A DNA stretch of 54,148 nucleotides from Gaeumannomyces sp. JS-464 (lineage: Eukaryota > Ascomycota > Sordariomycetes > Magnaporthales > Magnaporthaceae). The notes under the pieces are model-generated. The model made no database searches, was not told the origin of the DNA, and saw nothing but the letters and a program-made list of their open reading frames with translations. This document shows positions 36,759 to 47,545 of this stretch, piece by piece. Position numbers and translations under genes: made by a program. The stretch spans positions 1-54,148 of the forward strand of contig NGZR01000015.1 in assembly GCA_002197995.1 (NCBI GenBank). Reading direction: 5' to 3'. Within the stretch, counting starts at the first letter, position 1, and every line of letters begins with the position of its first letter.

Positions 36759-38960
36759 GTGGTCGGAGTGTGTAGTGCCCAGGTGGGTGTAGAGTAGTGA
36801 GGACGCAGAGTACAGAGTAAAAGTACAGAGTGTGTAGCCGAGTAAGTCGGCAAAAAGCAGGGTGGTGTGTAGTCGTGTGTGAGGTGTAACAAGTGGTAAG
36901 GTGGAAAGTAAAGTAGTGGTAGGAAGGTGTCGTAGTGTAGCGTGTAAGGTGGTCAGAAGTGGTAGTACGTACGTGTGTGAGGTCGCCCGTAGTGTGAAAA
37001 CAAAAGTGTAGTGTAAGTAGTGTCGTGTGTAGTGTGGTGTGGGTGTGTGTAGTAGAGTGCGTGAAGGAGTGCGTGTCGAGTCGTAGTAGTGAGAAAAGTC
37101 CGTCGTAGAGTAGTGTCAAGGTGTGACAAGGTAAAACCGGGTCGTGTGTGTAGTAGTAGGAGTGTGCAGTAGTGTAAGGAGTGTGTAGTGTAGTGTAGTG
37201 TAGAAAAGTAGTAAAAGCGTGTGTGTGTAGAGTGGTAGGGTAGAAGTAGTAGTAAAAAAACCGAGTACAGGTGCAGTGTGTACAAGGTGTGAAAAGTCGT
37301 CGAGTGGGTAGTAAAGTAAACGTAAGTAAAGAGTACGTGGGGAAGTAAGTCCGTGTGTGTAGTGTAGGTCAAAAAAGAGCCGAGTGTGTCGAAGTGTAGT
37401 GTCAAAAAAGCGTGGTAGAACGTAAGTAAAGTCAGGGGTGAACAGTCGTGTACAAGTGGAAGGAGTGTAGAAAAAAGTGTGGTAGCAAGTGTAAAGCCGT
37501 CAAGTGAAGTGTGTAGGGTGTGTAAGGTGAAAGGTAGTGTGTGTAAAAGCCGTGTCCCGTGACAGTGTAAGTGTCGTGTACGAGAGGCCAGTGTAAGTGT
37601 CAAACGTCCGGTCGTGGTAAGTAGACGTCGTAAGTGTGAGTGTAGCGTGGGTGTGTGCGTGAAGGAGAAGTCAAAGTGTGTGTGCGTAGTCCGGGGTGTG
37701 TCAAGGTGTCAGGTAGTCGTGTCAGTAGTGTAGGGTAAAGTCGTGGTAGTCAGTGTAAGAGTGTGTACGTAGTGTACGTCAACAGTAAAAGAGAGTAGTG
37801 TGTGTGTGTGGTGTAAAGTAGGTAGTGTGAGAAAGTCGGTGTAGGGGTGCGGACAAGGTGTAAGGAACGGTGTCAACGTCAGTGTCGTGTGCGCAGAGTG
37901 TACAGTGGTGTACAAAGTGTGTCAGAGAGTAGTGTAAGTGAAAAGAGTAAGTACCAGTGTGTGTGTGTGAAAAAGTGTCCGTGTGTAACAGGGTAAGTAA
38001 GAAACGTGGAGTGTAGTCGTGTGACGTGTCGTGGTAAGGGTGTGCGTGAGCGTAAGTAAAAAAGTAAAGGTGTCAGTGTGTGACGTAAAGAAGGGTGTAG
38101 AGTGAAAGTGTAGTGTAGTGTAAAGAGTGGAAGTGAAGTAAAGGAAGAAAACACGGGTAGTAGTCGTGTAGAGGCGTGTAAGGTGTAAAGTAAGAGGTGT
38201 AAAGTCGTGTAGTGTACGTCGTGTGTGTACGCGCCGGTGAAGTAGGGAGTAGGGTCGTAGTGACGTACCACAGTAGTGTAAGTGTAAGAGCGTGTGTAGT
38301 ACGTCGGTCAGCAGCAAGTAACGTAAAAAAAAGGTAGTGTAGTGTCCAGGTACAGGTGTGTACGGTGTCCCGTAGCGTAAAAGCAAGTAGACCGTAGTAG
38401 AGTAGAGCGCGTGTGTGTAAAAGTACGGGTGTGTCGTAAGTGTGTCGGTGTGGTAGTAGTGTGTGTAGAAGTACGTGGTACGTGTCGTGAAAAGTGGTGT
38501 AGTGTGAGTCGGTGAACAGGTAGTGTACGTGTAGAGTACAAGTAAAACCGTGAAGTACAAGTGTGGTGTGAAAAAGCGGGTGTCCACGGTGTAGGGTGTA
38601 GTACACAGTAAGTGAAGCGTGTCGTGTGTAGCCAAAAGTGAGAAAGTGTGTGGTGGTGTAAGGTGAGTGAAGGTGAGAAAAAGAAAAGCCAGGTGTCAAC
38701 AGCGTAAGTGCGTGCGGCGGCGTAAGTAGAGGTACCGTAGTGTGGTAGGTGTGAAAACAGTAAAAACGTAAGTGAGAGTAAGTAGAAGTACAGTGTAGGT
38801 AGTGACAGAAGGTAGGAAAAGGTACGTAGGGTGGTACAGTAAGAAGTGCAGGTCGGGTCAAGCAAGTGTGTCAAACAAGTAGGCGTGTAGTCAAAAAAAC
38901 GGTGTCGTGAGGTAACAAAAAAAAAGTAAAAGTGGAAGTAAGTAAGTGTCAGTGGTGAGT
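36759..38960 (+). CDS. GIY-YIG homing endonuclease split by a LAGLIDADG insert
   Basis: From ATG near 36759 the 5' part encodes MSDLCPVVRYEDADTD, then the catalytic N terminus KSGVYLWVNNVNGNKYVGSS (GVY...YVG = GIY-YIG) and SISLSVRM, ending IENKIINS near 37028. The 3' part resumes at about 38407 with ALLKYGFSNFVVYILEYC, REQYYLDTIKPEYNI, AGSTLGYTHNEASLAKM and a NUMOD-like tail (VVENIKTNEIIEYISMTEVG). The intact relatives in introns 3 and 4 run HRALLKYG and HAALLKYG without interruption, so the break lies exactly before ALLKYG. Nuclease function as one polypeptide would require removing the insert. Confidence 0.85.
37028..38160 (+). CDS. LAGLIDADG homing endonuclease nested inside the GIY-YIG gene
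   Basis: Begins in frame with the upstream GIY-YIG codons: VGFIDAEGCFEVYMRKSSRY (37035-37105), then IGLHIKDLLLLENIKAFL, VGRIYKK, SQKRADFELFKKAVELI and HLTMEGLEKIVAIKASLN. The second motif WLAGFAEGESNFAIRVSSS is at about 37640-37700, and the C terminus HLTKEGLDEIIIKDGMNKGR is near 38150. Complete two-motif length. No group I core was recognised in the 38160-38406 remainder, so this may be a bare gene insertion or a poorly recognisable intron. Confidence 0.85.
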
Positions 38961-39225
38961 GTAACGTAAGTGTGCAGTGTAACAAAAAGAAAAGAGAGGT
39001 AAACAGTAAAGTGTAGTAGTGTAGTCGTGGTAAAGTGGAGTAGGTGTAAGTGTGAAAACGTAGTGTGTAGGGAGAAAAAGTCGTCAGCGTGTGTGCCGTA
39101 AGTGTAGAGTGGGCGTAAAGAGAGTAAGTCGTGGTAGTCGGTCGCAAAGAGTAGTCCGAAGAGGTGTAGTGGGTAAGGTAAGGTGAAAGACAAGTGTCGT
39201 GACGTAGGAGTAGCGTGGGTAAAAA

Positions 39226-41204
39226 GTGTGAGTGGTAAGCAGGTCGTGTGTAGTGGCCAGCGTGGGTAGGCGGACAAGCCGTACGTAGTAAACCAGTCAA
39301 AGTGTGACGGGAAAGCCCGTAAAGCGTAGTCGTCAACCAAACAAGAGGTGGGTAACACAGTCGTGTGGTGGCACAGGTGTAAGTGACGTCGGTGGGTAAG
39401 GGTAAAAGTAGAGAGTAGAGTGGTACGAAAGGAAAGTGGGGTAAGTCCGCAGCCAAGGTACCGTGGTAAAGTGTAGTGTAGTGTAAGTAAGTGAGGGTAG
39501 TGCAGGTGTCAGTCGACGTAGAGTGGTGTGGGTGACGGTGTAGTGTGTCAGTAGCGGTGTGTAAGAGTAGTAGGTCAAGCCGTCACCCGAAAGGGGTGCA
39601 GAAGTAAGTGTAAGGTAGTGTGTAAGTCGGTAGTCAAGTAGTGTGTGTAAAGTGTAGCAGTGTGTCGGTGTGTGTAGTAGCGTGTGCGCAGGTCAGTAGG
39701 GTAGTTAGTAAGTAGTCGTAAGACGACGCGTGGTAAGTGTAGTACCGTGACCCGTGTGTGGGTGTAGGGGGTGTACGAGTGTAGGGGTACGTCCGTAAGT
39801 CGGTACGTCGGTACGTCCGGTACGGAAAAAGTGTCGTAGTCGGTAAGTAGTGGTGTAACGCGTAAGTACGCGACAGTGGTAGTGTCAGTAGTGAAAGACG
39901 TAAAGTAAGTAAAAAGTGAAGTGTGTACCCAACGAAAGTGTAAAGTGTGTGGTAGCGTGGTGTGTAGTAAGTGTGGTGGCGTGTAGTAAAGCGTCGGTAG
40001 TAGTGTAAAAGAGAACAAAAAGTAGGGCAGCGTGGTAGTAGTCGGTGTGTAGGTGTAAGTAAAGTGGTAAGTAAGTAAAACGTGTAGTAGTAGGGTAGGT
40101 ACGTAGTAAACGTGGTGTCAAAGTAGAGTGTGTACAAAGTAGTGTGTCAAGTGTGTAAAGGTAGTGTGTAGCGTGAAAGAAGAACACCGTAGTGTCAGTC
40201 GTGTGCGTCGTGTGTGTAAAGGTAGTGGAGTGTCGAAAACGTGTGTACGTGTGTAAAGTACGTGGAAGTAGTGTGGTGAAGAAGGGTGGTAAACCCGTAG
40301 TAACAAGAGAACAGGTAGTGTAGTGTGTGTCGTAAGGTGTAAAGCCAGAAGTAGTAAGTAGTGTGTGTAGGTACAAGCGGGGTGTCGTGTCGTGTGTAGG
40401 AGTAGTAAACAGTACGTGAAACGTACGTGTGTGGAGTGTGTCGTGTGTAAAAAGTGAAAGAAAAGGTGTAGGTGAGTAAGTACAAAAAAAAAGTGTGGTC
40501 GTAGTAGCGTGCAACAGGCCGAGGTACGTGTACAGAGGAAGAGTAAGCAAAAGAGTGTGTCGTGAGTGCCCGGTAAAGGGTAGTGTAGTACGTGTGTCAG
40601 CGTGAGACGTCGGGTCGTAAAAGTAGTCAGTCGTGCGGCGTAGTAGCGTCGTGTAGAGGGTGGTGTACGTGGTGAGTAGGTGTAAAAAGTGGTAAAGTAC
40701 GTAAGTGAAAAGGTGTAGAAGTGTGTGCAAGGTGTGTAACGTGAGTGCAGCCAAAGTACAGTAGGAGGTAAGGTAGACCAGCAGGTAAGAAAAGTAGTAG
40801 TGTGAGTACGTAAGTAAAGTGTAAGTACAAGGAAGTAGTACCGTGTGGTAGTGTAACGTAAAGTAAAGTACGTGTAAGTGTAGTGTCGGTGTAAAGTGGA
40901 GTAGCAGTAAGTAGTAAGTAGCGTAGTGTGTAGGGAGAAGGACCCGTAGCGTGTGTACCGTGTAAAAGGGTGTAAAGGGGGTCAGTAACGTGGTGTGTCG
41001 TGCGAAACCGTAGTAAAAGGTAGGCAAGTGTGTGTAAGTAACAGTCGTGTAGCAGGGTACAGAACGTGTAAGTCGTCAGACAAGAGTGGTAAAGTGTGTG
41101 TCAGTGGTGAAGTGTAAAGGTAGGTGCGTCGTGTAGCGTGTACGTAGGGTAGGTGCGTGTCGTGTAGTGCACAGTGAAAAGTACAGTGTGTGTAGTCGTG
41201 TGGT
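39226..41204 (+). mobile_element. Group I intron 3 of rnl
   Basis: Core at 39290-39600: CATCAAATTGACGGGAAAGC, GTAATCCGCAGCCAAG (Q), TGCAGTTCATCGACTAGATG (R), AAGATATAGTCAAGCCTCAC (S). Encodes a GIY-YIG protein. Closely similar in core to introns 2 and 4, so the three seem to be relatives at different LSU sites. Confidence 0.82.
39914..40870 (+). CDS. GIY-YIG homing endonuclease, rnl intron 3
   Basis: GIY-YIG core YRLVNKCNNKTYIGSTINCS (about 40030-40130; the first motif is degenerate, reading QLYRLV or AVYRLV depending on frame), then RALLKYGFENFTLNI, ILEYCEEGVNPITREQYYF, LKPEYNIL and GSSLGYKHTE. C terminus NVNTNEKLEFASLTDAAKYI and SRPAVRKYI is a NUMOD1-type DNA-binding tail. Full length, with minor indels. 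Confidence 0.87.
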
Positions 41205-41340
41205 AGTAGAGTCGGGGGAGTCGGTGAAGAGTGTGTGTAGTCGGGTGAGGTAGTGGTAGACGTCGGAAGTGGCAAAGAGTGAAGTAGTGTGAAGTGAGTC
41301 GGACAGTAGAAGTGAGTAAGGGTGTAGTAAGTACAGCCGT

Positions 41341-43300
41341 AGTGTGTGGTAGAAGGTGAACCGTGTCGTGCGTAGTAAACCGTGTCAAAGTGTGCGGGAA
41401 CACCCGTAAAGCAAGTCAGTAACCAAGGTAAGAGGTAGGTAAGTACAGTCGTGTAGTGGCGTCAGGCAAGTGACGTCGAGGGTAGTGGGTAAAAGTCAGT
41501 GAGTGTGAGTGGTACGAAAGGTGTAAAGTGGGCAAGTCCGCAGCCAAGCACGACGCAAGCGTCGGTGGTGCAGGTGTCAGTCGACGTAAAGTGGTAGGGT
41601 GTGGCGCAAGCGTGTAAAAGTAGTAGGTCAGGCCGTCAGTCCGAAAGGAGTGCAAGTGGCAAGTAAAGGTAAGTGTGTAGTGTGTGTGTAGTGTGTAGTA
41701 AGTGTGTAGTAGTAAAGTAGCGTGTAGTGTGTCAGTAGGTAACGTAGCGTAGTGTGTAGTAGGCCGGTGTCGTGGCAAAAGACGTGTAAGTACGACAGGC
41801 GACGTACCGTGTGTCGAAGGGGTAACGGAGTGTGTAAACGGGCGTGACACCCGTGGGTGTAAAGTAGGTGGTGTAAGTAGGGTGTAAGGGTACGTGCAAG
41901 AAAAGAGTGGTGTGCAAAGCGTGTGCGTAGTGTGTGTGTGTGTAAGTAGCCGGACCGTGGCGGCGACGCGTAGGTAAGTCCGAGAGTGAGGTAAGTGTGT
42001 GTCCAGTGTACCCAGTGGTGTGTGGTGGGTAGTGAGACAAACACGTAGGCGTGGTCGGCCGTGTGTAAGTGTAGTAAGTAACAGTCAAAAGGTCACAAAA
42101 AAAAGTGTGTGTAGTGTAGTGTAAAGTAACGGGTGTAGGTAGCGTCCAAGTAAAAAGCGTACGGCAGTGTAGTGTAAAGTAAAAAGACGTAGTAGTGTAC
42201 AGGAGTAACAAAGGGTAAACCGTGGGTAGTGTGTAGTCGGTAGAAGTGTAAGTAAAGTGTAAAGTAAGTAAGTGCGTGTAGTGGTAGGTAGGTGGAGTGT
42301 AAAGTGTGTAGTCACAAAGAGTGTGAGGTGAAGTAGTGTACAAGTCAAAGGTGAAGTGTAAAAAGAAAGTGTCGTAGGCCGTAGTGTCAGTGCGTGCGTG
42401 TGTACGTGTAAAGTAGTGGAGTACGAAAAGTGTGTGTAGTAGTAGTAGTAAGTGTGTAGAAGTAGTGTGCCGAGCAGAGTGAGCGTGTAGTGTAAAAGAG
42501 AACAGGTAGTGTACGTGTGGAGTCGTAGTGTAAAGTCCGTGAAAGTAAGTAGTAGTGTAAAAGTAGTGCGTAGTGTCGCGTAGTGTAGGGGTAGTAAACA
42601 GTACGTCCGTGAAAAGTAGTAGCGAAGGTGTGTAAGGTGTAAAAAAGGTGTGTCACAGGAACGTGTAAGGAGTAGTAGTGTAGTCGTGTCAGGTGCACGT
42701 GTAGGAAAAGAAGGTGTAGGTCAAGAAACGTAGAGAGTAAAGTGTAGTCGTCGTGTGCGTACAGTCGTAACGTAGTAAAAAAAAGTAACCCGTCGTGTGT
42801 CACCGTGAAGCGTGTGTAGCGTAAGTAGTGTACAGCGTAAAACGTACAGAACGGTGAAGGAGGTGGCGTGGTGTACACGTGTGTGTAAAGTACGTCAAAC
42901 GTAACGAAGAAGTGTAGAAGTGTGTCCGTACGTGTGTAACGTAAAGGTGTGCGGAAGTAGTGTGTGGGGTAGTAAAAAGACAAGCGTAGTACGAAACGCA
43001 AGTAAAGTAGAGGAAGGTCGTGTAGTGTAAAGGACTGTGTAGTCGGTGGTGTGTCAGTAAAAAAAGGTAGGCAGGTGTGTAGTACACAGTAAGGTACGTA
43101 AGTGTAAGTAAGTAAAAGTAAAAGTGTACGTGTGTAAGTGTGTGTAAGTCGTAGTAAGGGTGTAAAAGGTCAGGGTGTAGTAGTAACCGTGGTGTGGTCG
43201 TAAAGTGGAGTAGCGTCAGTAAAGAGTGTGTGGGCGTAGTGTGTAGGGAGTAAGAGTGTAAGCGTGTAGTGTAGGTACAGTAAGCGTGTAAAGTGTGTCC
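41341..43300 (+). mobile_element. Group I intron 4 of rnl
   Basis: Core at 41375-41660: TTCAAATTGCGGGAACACCC, GCAATCCGCAGCCAAGC (Q), GCAGTTCATCGACTAAATG (R), AAATATAGTCAGGCCTCATC (S). The shared block CTTAATACGACAGGCGAC is at about 41780. A GCTTATTTCATAGTAACTAGC hairpin-family member (about 41719-41747) sits in the intron. Confidence 0.82.
42080..43062 (+). CDS. GIY-YIG homing endonuclease, rnl intron 4
   Basis: KPGIYRWINKLNNNAYVGSG gives both GIY and YVG motifs (about 42215-42300), then FNLSQRLSEYYKS, HAALLKYGYENF, EYC, REQYYLDLLNPEYN and GYKHT. C terminus LEFPTLTKVAEYLGIKRQA, then INRGSLIKGLYRV before the stop: a NUMOD1 tail. The T at 43036 (one of the stray unencoded Ts) is needed to keep GLYRV in frame. 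Confidence 0.88.
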
Positions 43301-45339
43301 GGTGGTAGTGGTCAAAAGGGAAACAGCCCAGAACAAGAGGTGTAAGGGTGTCCAAAATGTAGTGTAGTGTAAGGTGAAAGTGTAAGAAGGTGTGTGTAGT
43401 GTGTAAGGTCGACAAGGAGAGTAGGCGTGTGGAGGCAGCCAGTAAGTGTAAAGACCGTCGGTAACAGAGCGCGTGTGGTGTAAGGTGTGTGTAAAGCAGT
43501 CGAAAAGTAGTAACGGAGTCGTAAAGTAAGTAGTACCGAGTACCGTGGTCCAGTAAAGTGTAAGAGTAAGTGTGTAGTGTAGTGGTGTAGTGTGTAGTGG
43601 GGGTAGCAGAACGGTGTGGGGTGTGTAGTAGTGAGAGTGTGTGTGTCGTGTAGTGTGTGTGTAAGAAAAGTGTAGTAAGTAGTAACGTCAAGGTGAGTAA
43701 GTGGGTGACAGTGAGGTAACGTAAAAAGAGGTGTAGTACGTCGTCGCCGTGTAAGCGTGTAGTGGCGTAAGGTAAAGGTAACGGCCGTCGTAAGGTGTGT
43801 GTGTGTAACCGTGAAGGGTGTAAAAGTGAGTGAGAAAAGTCGTGTAAAGTGTAAAAAGACAACAGTGTGTGTGTAAGGTGAAAAGGTGGTGCAGGAAAGT
43901 GTGTGTGTAAGTAAGACAGTAAAGTAGTGGACCAAGTAAAACGTAAAAAGAGAAGAAAAGTAGTAAGTGTCAACCGTACCGTATAAGCGTGCAACAAGGT
44001 AAGCGTAGGTAGAGGAGTACGAAGGCGGTAAAGTGAGAGTAACAAGTCAGTAAAGGAACGTCGGCAAAAGTAACGTACCGGTAACGTGTAGGGAGTAAGG
44101 AGGGCGTCAGTGTAGTGTCGTGTGAGTGTAAGTAGTCAAGGTAAAAAGGAAGAAGCAGTGAAAGTAGGTGGTGTGGTACGACGTGTGTAAGTGTAAACAA
44201 AGCACGTGTGTGCAAAAAGAGTGAGTAAAGTCGTAAGGTAGTGTGAGGTGGTGAAAGTCGTGCCCGAGTGGTCGGCGTGGGTGTAACGAAGAGTAACGTA
44301 AAGTGTGTGTGTAAAGGGTGTGGGTGGTGTGCAGGAAACCCCGAGTGAAGTGGCGGCCGTGTAACGGTGAGGGTCCGTAAGGGTAGCGAAAGTGCCGTGT
44401 GGCCGGTGTAAAGTGCGGGTCGTGTGCAGTGAAGTGAGTGGTAACGAGTACAACAGCGTGGTCGTCGTAGTGAGTGTGACGTCAGGTGAAAGTGTGGAAG
44501 TAACGTGGTGCAGAGTACAGGTGTGTACCGTCGTAGAGTAGACGAGAGGTGCGACGTAGCGTAAGGTGCGTGTAAAAACAAGTGGTGGGTGAAAACCCAC
44601 CAGAGTAACCCGGTGTAGTCGTGAGCGTGTAGTGGTGGCAGTGCAGTGTAAGAGGTAAGTGTTGTGTGTTGTGGTGAAGCCCACAAAAGTCCGTGCCGTG
44701 TGTGTGTGAGTAAAGGGAGGGTGAGCGTAGTAGTGTACGTAGTGGAGTAACGTAAAGGTGAAGTCGTGCGGTCGTGAAGCGGTAGAGTCGTAGAGCGTCG
44801 TAGTGTCGTCGTACAGGTAGAAAAAGTGTGTGTAAAAAGTAGAGGTGTTGTGGTGTAAGTGTGGTAGTAAACAAGGTGTCGTCGGTGTGTGTGTAGTGTA
44901 AGTGGGGTCGTAAGTAGTGTAACCGTACGGTAGTAGCAGGAGTCCGTAAAGGTAAAAGTGTAAGGGTGGTGTGTGTGTAAGGTAAACGTAGGTAAGCCCC
45001 AGTAGGTGCCCGTAGTACAGCGGTAGTAAGGAAGGTTGTAACGTGGTGAAGGTGTAAAGTGTACAGTGTAGGGGGTAAAGGATGCGTCGTAAAAAGCGAA
45101 AGGTGTCGTAGTGTGTAAGTGAGTAGAAAGTAGGGTGTAGTGTGACGTAAGTGTCGAAAGAAGTGCGTGACGTGTAGAGGTGGGGTGGTGTGTAGTGTAA
45201 ACGTAGTAACGGTAAAGTGTGCAGTGTGAGTGTGGGGTACCGGCGTGTGTCGTGTAAGGTGAGTACGCAGTGTGGTGTGTAAGTGGTAGCGTAAGAAAGA
45301 GGCAGTGGCGTCCGGTAGCGTGTGTGTGTAAAGAGTGTA

Positions 45340-46556
45340 AGAAAAAAAAACGGGAGTAGAGAGAAAAGACACAGTGACAAACCCAAAGTAACAGTGTCAA
45401 AAGTAGTCAACGAAAAGGTGTGGAGTCCGTAGTGGTGAGGTAACAGGGAGTGTGGTAGACGCGGAAGGGTAAGTGTGTGTAGCAGTAGTAGTGTACAACG
45501 AAAAAACGGAGTAAAGTGTGTAGGTGCGTAGTGTGTGTGTAAAGGTGTACACAGAAAAGGTACGTGTCACGTAAAGTAGTGGTGTAGGTAGCGTGTGTGA
45601 AAAAGTGTGTGTGTGTAAGTGTGCGGGTAACAGTAGGTGTAGTGTGAGTAAGTAGGGAAACAGAGTGGAGTAGTAAAGTGTGTAACGGTGTGTCGTAAAG
45701 TGTGGTCGTGAGTGTGTGAGTAGTGTAGTGTAGTACCGTCAGTGTGTGTGAGTAAAGTAGTCCGTGTGTAGGGGTGTCGTAAGCAGTGTGTGGTGTGTGT
45801 GTGTAAGGTGTGTGTAAGAAAGCGTAGTGTGTGTACGTGTAGAAAAAGCGGTAGCGTGGCGTCCGAAGGAGGAAAGAACAAAGAGTAAGAGTGTCGTGTG
45901 TGTGTAGTAAAAACAGGTAGTGAAGTAAAAAAGAGTCGTGTAGTGAAGAGCGGTGTGAAACGTAGTCGTAAAGTAAAGTGTAGTCGTGTGTAAGTGTGTA
46001 CAGTCCGTGCGGTGAGGTACAGGCCGTGTGTGGTGGAGTGGGTGAAGGGTGTGGTGTGTGTCAAGTGGTAGAAGTAGCCAACACGTGGTAAGGTAGAAAC
46101 GTGTGTACGTGTACAGTGTAGGTGGTGTAAGTCCGTACCGTGTAGAGAGTAGCGTCAAAACAGGTCACGAGTGGTGGAAGGTGTGTGAAGTGCGTAGTGT
46201 AAAGAGGTAGTGTGTCGGGTGGTAGGGTGTAGTCGTAAAACCGTAAGGTAGTGAGTAGTGTAAGAGTGTGTAAAGTGAAGTCGTAAAAAGTCGTGGTAGA
46301 GGTGTAAGTAGAGTGTAAGTGTAGTGTAAGTCAAGAGGAGGGTAGGTGTAGTGTAAGTGTGTGTGTGTGAGTAAAGTACCCCGTGTAGTGTAACGTGTCA
46401 AAGAAGTGTGTAGAGTGTAGTGTCAGAGTGTGAAAAGTGTAAGTAAGTAGAGGTGTAAGAAAAAAAAGTGTCACAGTCGGACGTCCCGAGGGGAAACAGG
46501 AAAGTGAGTAAAGTAGTCAAAGTGTAGGGTAGTGAAGTAGCAAGTAGAGTAGTGTA
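45340..46556 (+). CDS. LAGLIDADG homing endonuclease in group II intron 5
   Basis: First motif WVTGIVDAEGNF at about 45430-45480, then SIYYNEKTDKFSAIFKVTQK, FFNCGNIVIDNRETDGYKFN and IIIPHFDKYPLGS. Second motif WVQAFVDGEGCFQCRIA at about 46020-46080, then FTYISVNPTLEIAQNSHDVK, KEYFGVGYLKPKYD and DKYPLLTSKNLDYSDWK. The C terminus is IKLGMNSNRY. A possible GC insert near 45845-45875 (AGCTGGCTCCGAAGGAGG) breaks the frame. Confidence 0.85.
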
Positions 46557-46798
46557 GAGTACGTAAGTAGTAAGTCAAGTAGTAGTCAGAGTAAAGTGTA
46601 AAACGTAAGTGTAAGTCAGTAAGTCCACACGGTGTGTCAGAGGCGTGAGGAGGTAGCACAGGTAGTGGTGTGGTAGTAGTCGTGGTGTAGGGTAGTGTCG
46701 TAGTGTGGTGGGTGTGTGTAGTGAGGTCCACGTGTGAGTCAGGTGGCAGTAGTGTGTGGTAGGTGTAGTAGGTGTAAAGTAAAAAGTAAAGTGCGTGT

Positions 46799-46852
46799 GA
46801 GCCGGTAGTGCGAGTGAAAGGTGTGCACGGTACGGGTGTCGTGTAGAGGGGG
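46799..46852 (+). ncRNA. Group II intron domain V, rnl intron 5
   Basis: Hairpin strands GAGCCGTATGCGATGAAAGT and GCACGTACGGTTC: the conserved catalytic domain V, close to the 3' splice site. Confidence 0.92.
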
Positions 46853-47234
46853 AAAGTGTGTAGGTAAGTAAACGACCGTAGTCGTCGACAGACCCGTAGT
46901 GCAGCGTGTGTACGTGGTGTACGTAAGTGTAGTGTGAGGTAGTAGGTAGGTGACAACGTGTGTGTAGAAGTGTAGTAGTGTAAGTGCGAGTGAAAGTGTG
47001 AAGTGTGGTACCGTGTAGTGTGTGGAGTACGTAGTAGTGTAGTAGGCGGTAAGCGTCGTGTAGTGTGTAGGGGTGTGTAGTACAAGTGTGACGTGTGTAA
47101 GTGGGTGTGGTAGTAGTAAGTAAGACCCGTGGTAAGAGGGGAACAGTGTGCGTAGGAGACAGGTGTGTAGTGCGGGGCACAGACCCCACAAAGAGGTAAA
47201 GTGGGGTGGTGGTCCAACAAAGTAAGTGTACAGT

Positions 47235-47545
47235 CGTAAGTGTGTGTGCGTGTCGTGACCCGTGTGTGGGGTAGAAAGTAAGCAAGCGTAGTCGCGTCGA
47301 CAGTAGAGTAGTACGGAAGTACAGAGCGTGGTCGGTGTAGGGTGGTAAACGTAAGTAGTGTAGTGTAGTGTAGTGTGTGTAAGTAAGTAAAGTAAAGTAG
47401 TGTGTAGTGTAGTGTAGTGTGTGTGTGTGGTGTGTGGTAAGTGTGTAACAGACGAGTGTAAGTGTAGTGGGGTGGTGTCGTACGAAGGTACGCGTGCGTG
47501 TCGTGACCCGTGTGTGGGGTAGAAAGTAAGCAAGCGTACGTAAAG
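47235..47545. repeat. GC hairpin inserts in an rnl variable region
   Basis: Two copies of a unit TTCTGACCCTTTGGGTAGAA followed by ATAAGCAAGC (about 47250-47288 and 47498-47535), with a TACGAAGTAC element, lie between conserved LSU blocks at 47220 and 47850. They probably expand a surface loop. Confidence 0.75.

Larger units (their letters stand above)
35716..39119 (+). mobile_element. Group I intron 2 of rnl, carrying nested endonuclease genes
   Basis: Core at 35760-36110: TCAAATTGACGGGAAAGCCC, GATCCGCAGTCCAAGC (Q), GAAGGTTCATCGACTAGATG (R), TTAAGATATAGTCAAGCCCC (S). A second conserved block, CTTAATACGACAGGCGAC (about 36335-36362), is shared with intron 4. The ORF region follows the core. 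The 3' boundary near 39119 is inferred from the LSU exon restarting around GCAAAGATATCCGAAG. Confidence 0.8.
44549..46885 (+). mobile_element. Group II intron 5 of rnl, with a LAGLIDADG gene
   Basis: Starts GTGCGACTAGCTAAGTGC after exon TAGACGAGA, and ends near CGACCTATCTCGAC before exon AGACCCTATGCAGC. Joining restores the conserved LSU peptidyl-transferase-proximal stretch. Domain V at 46799-46850: GAGCCGTATGCGATGAAAGT, TGCACGTACGGTTC. No reverse transcriptase; the only ORF is LAGLIDADG. Such group II / LAGLIDADG pairings are known but uncommon in fungal rRNA genes. Six of the eleven stray T positions of the window fall in this intron. Confidence 0.88.

Noticed and set aside
38160..38406. 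A group I core for the nested LAGLIDADG insert.
   Set aside because: I looked for Q, R and S strings like those of the other introns and did not find them, so no intron was annotated for the insert.
44549..46885. Treating the domain V region at 46799 as part of the LSU rRNA.
   Set aside because: GAGCCGTATGCGATGAAAG is group II domain V, and removing 44549-46885 joins TAGACGAGA to AGACCCTATG, the conserved LSU order.
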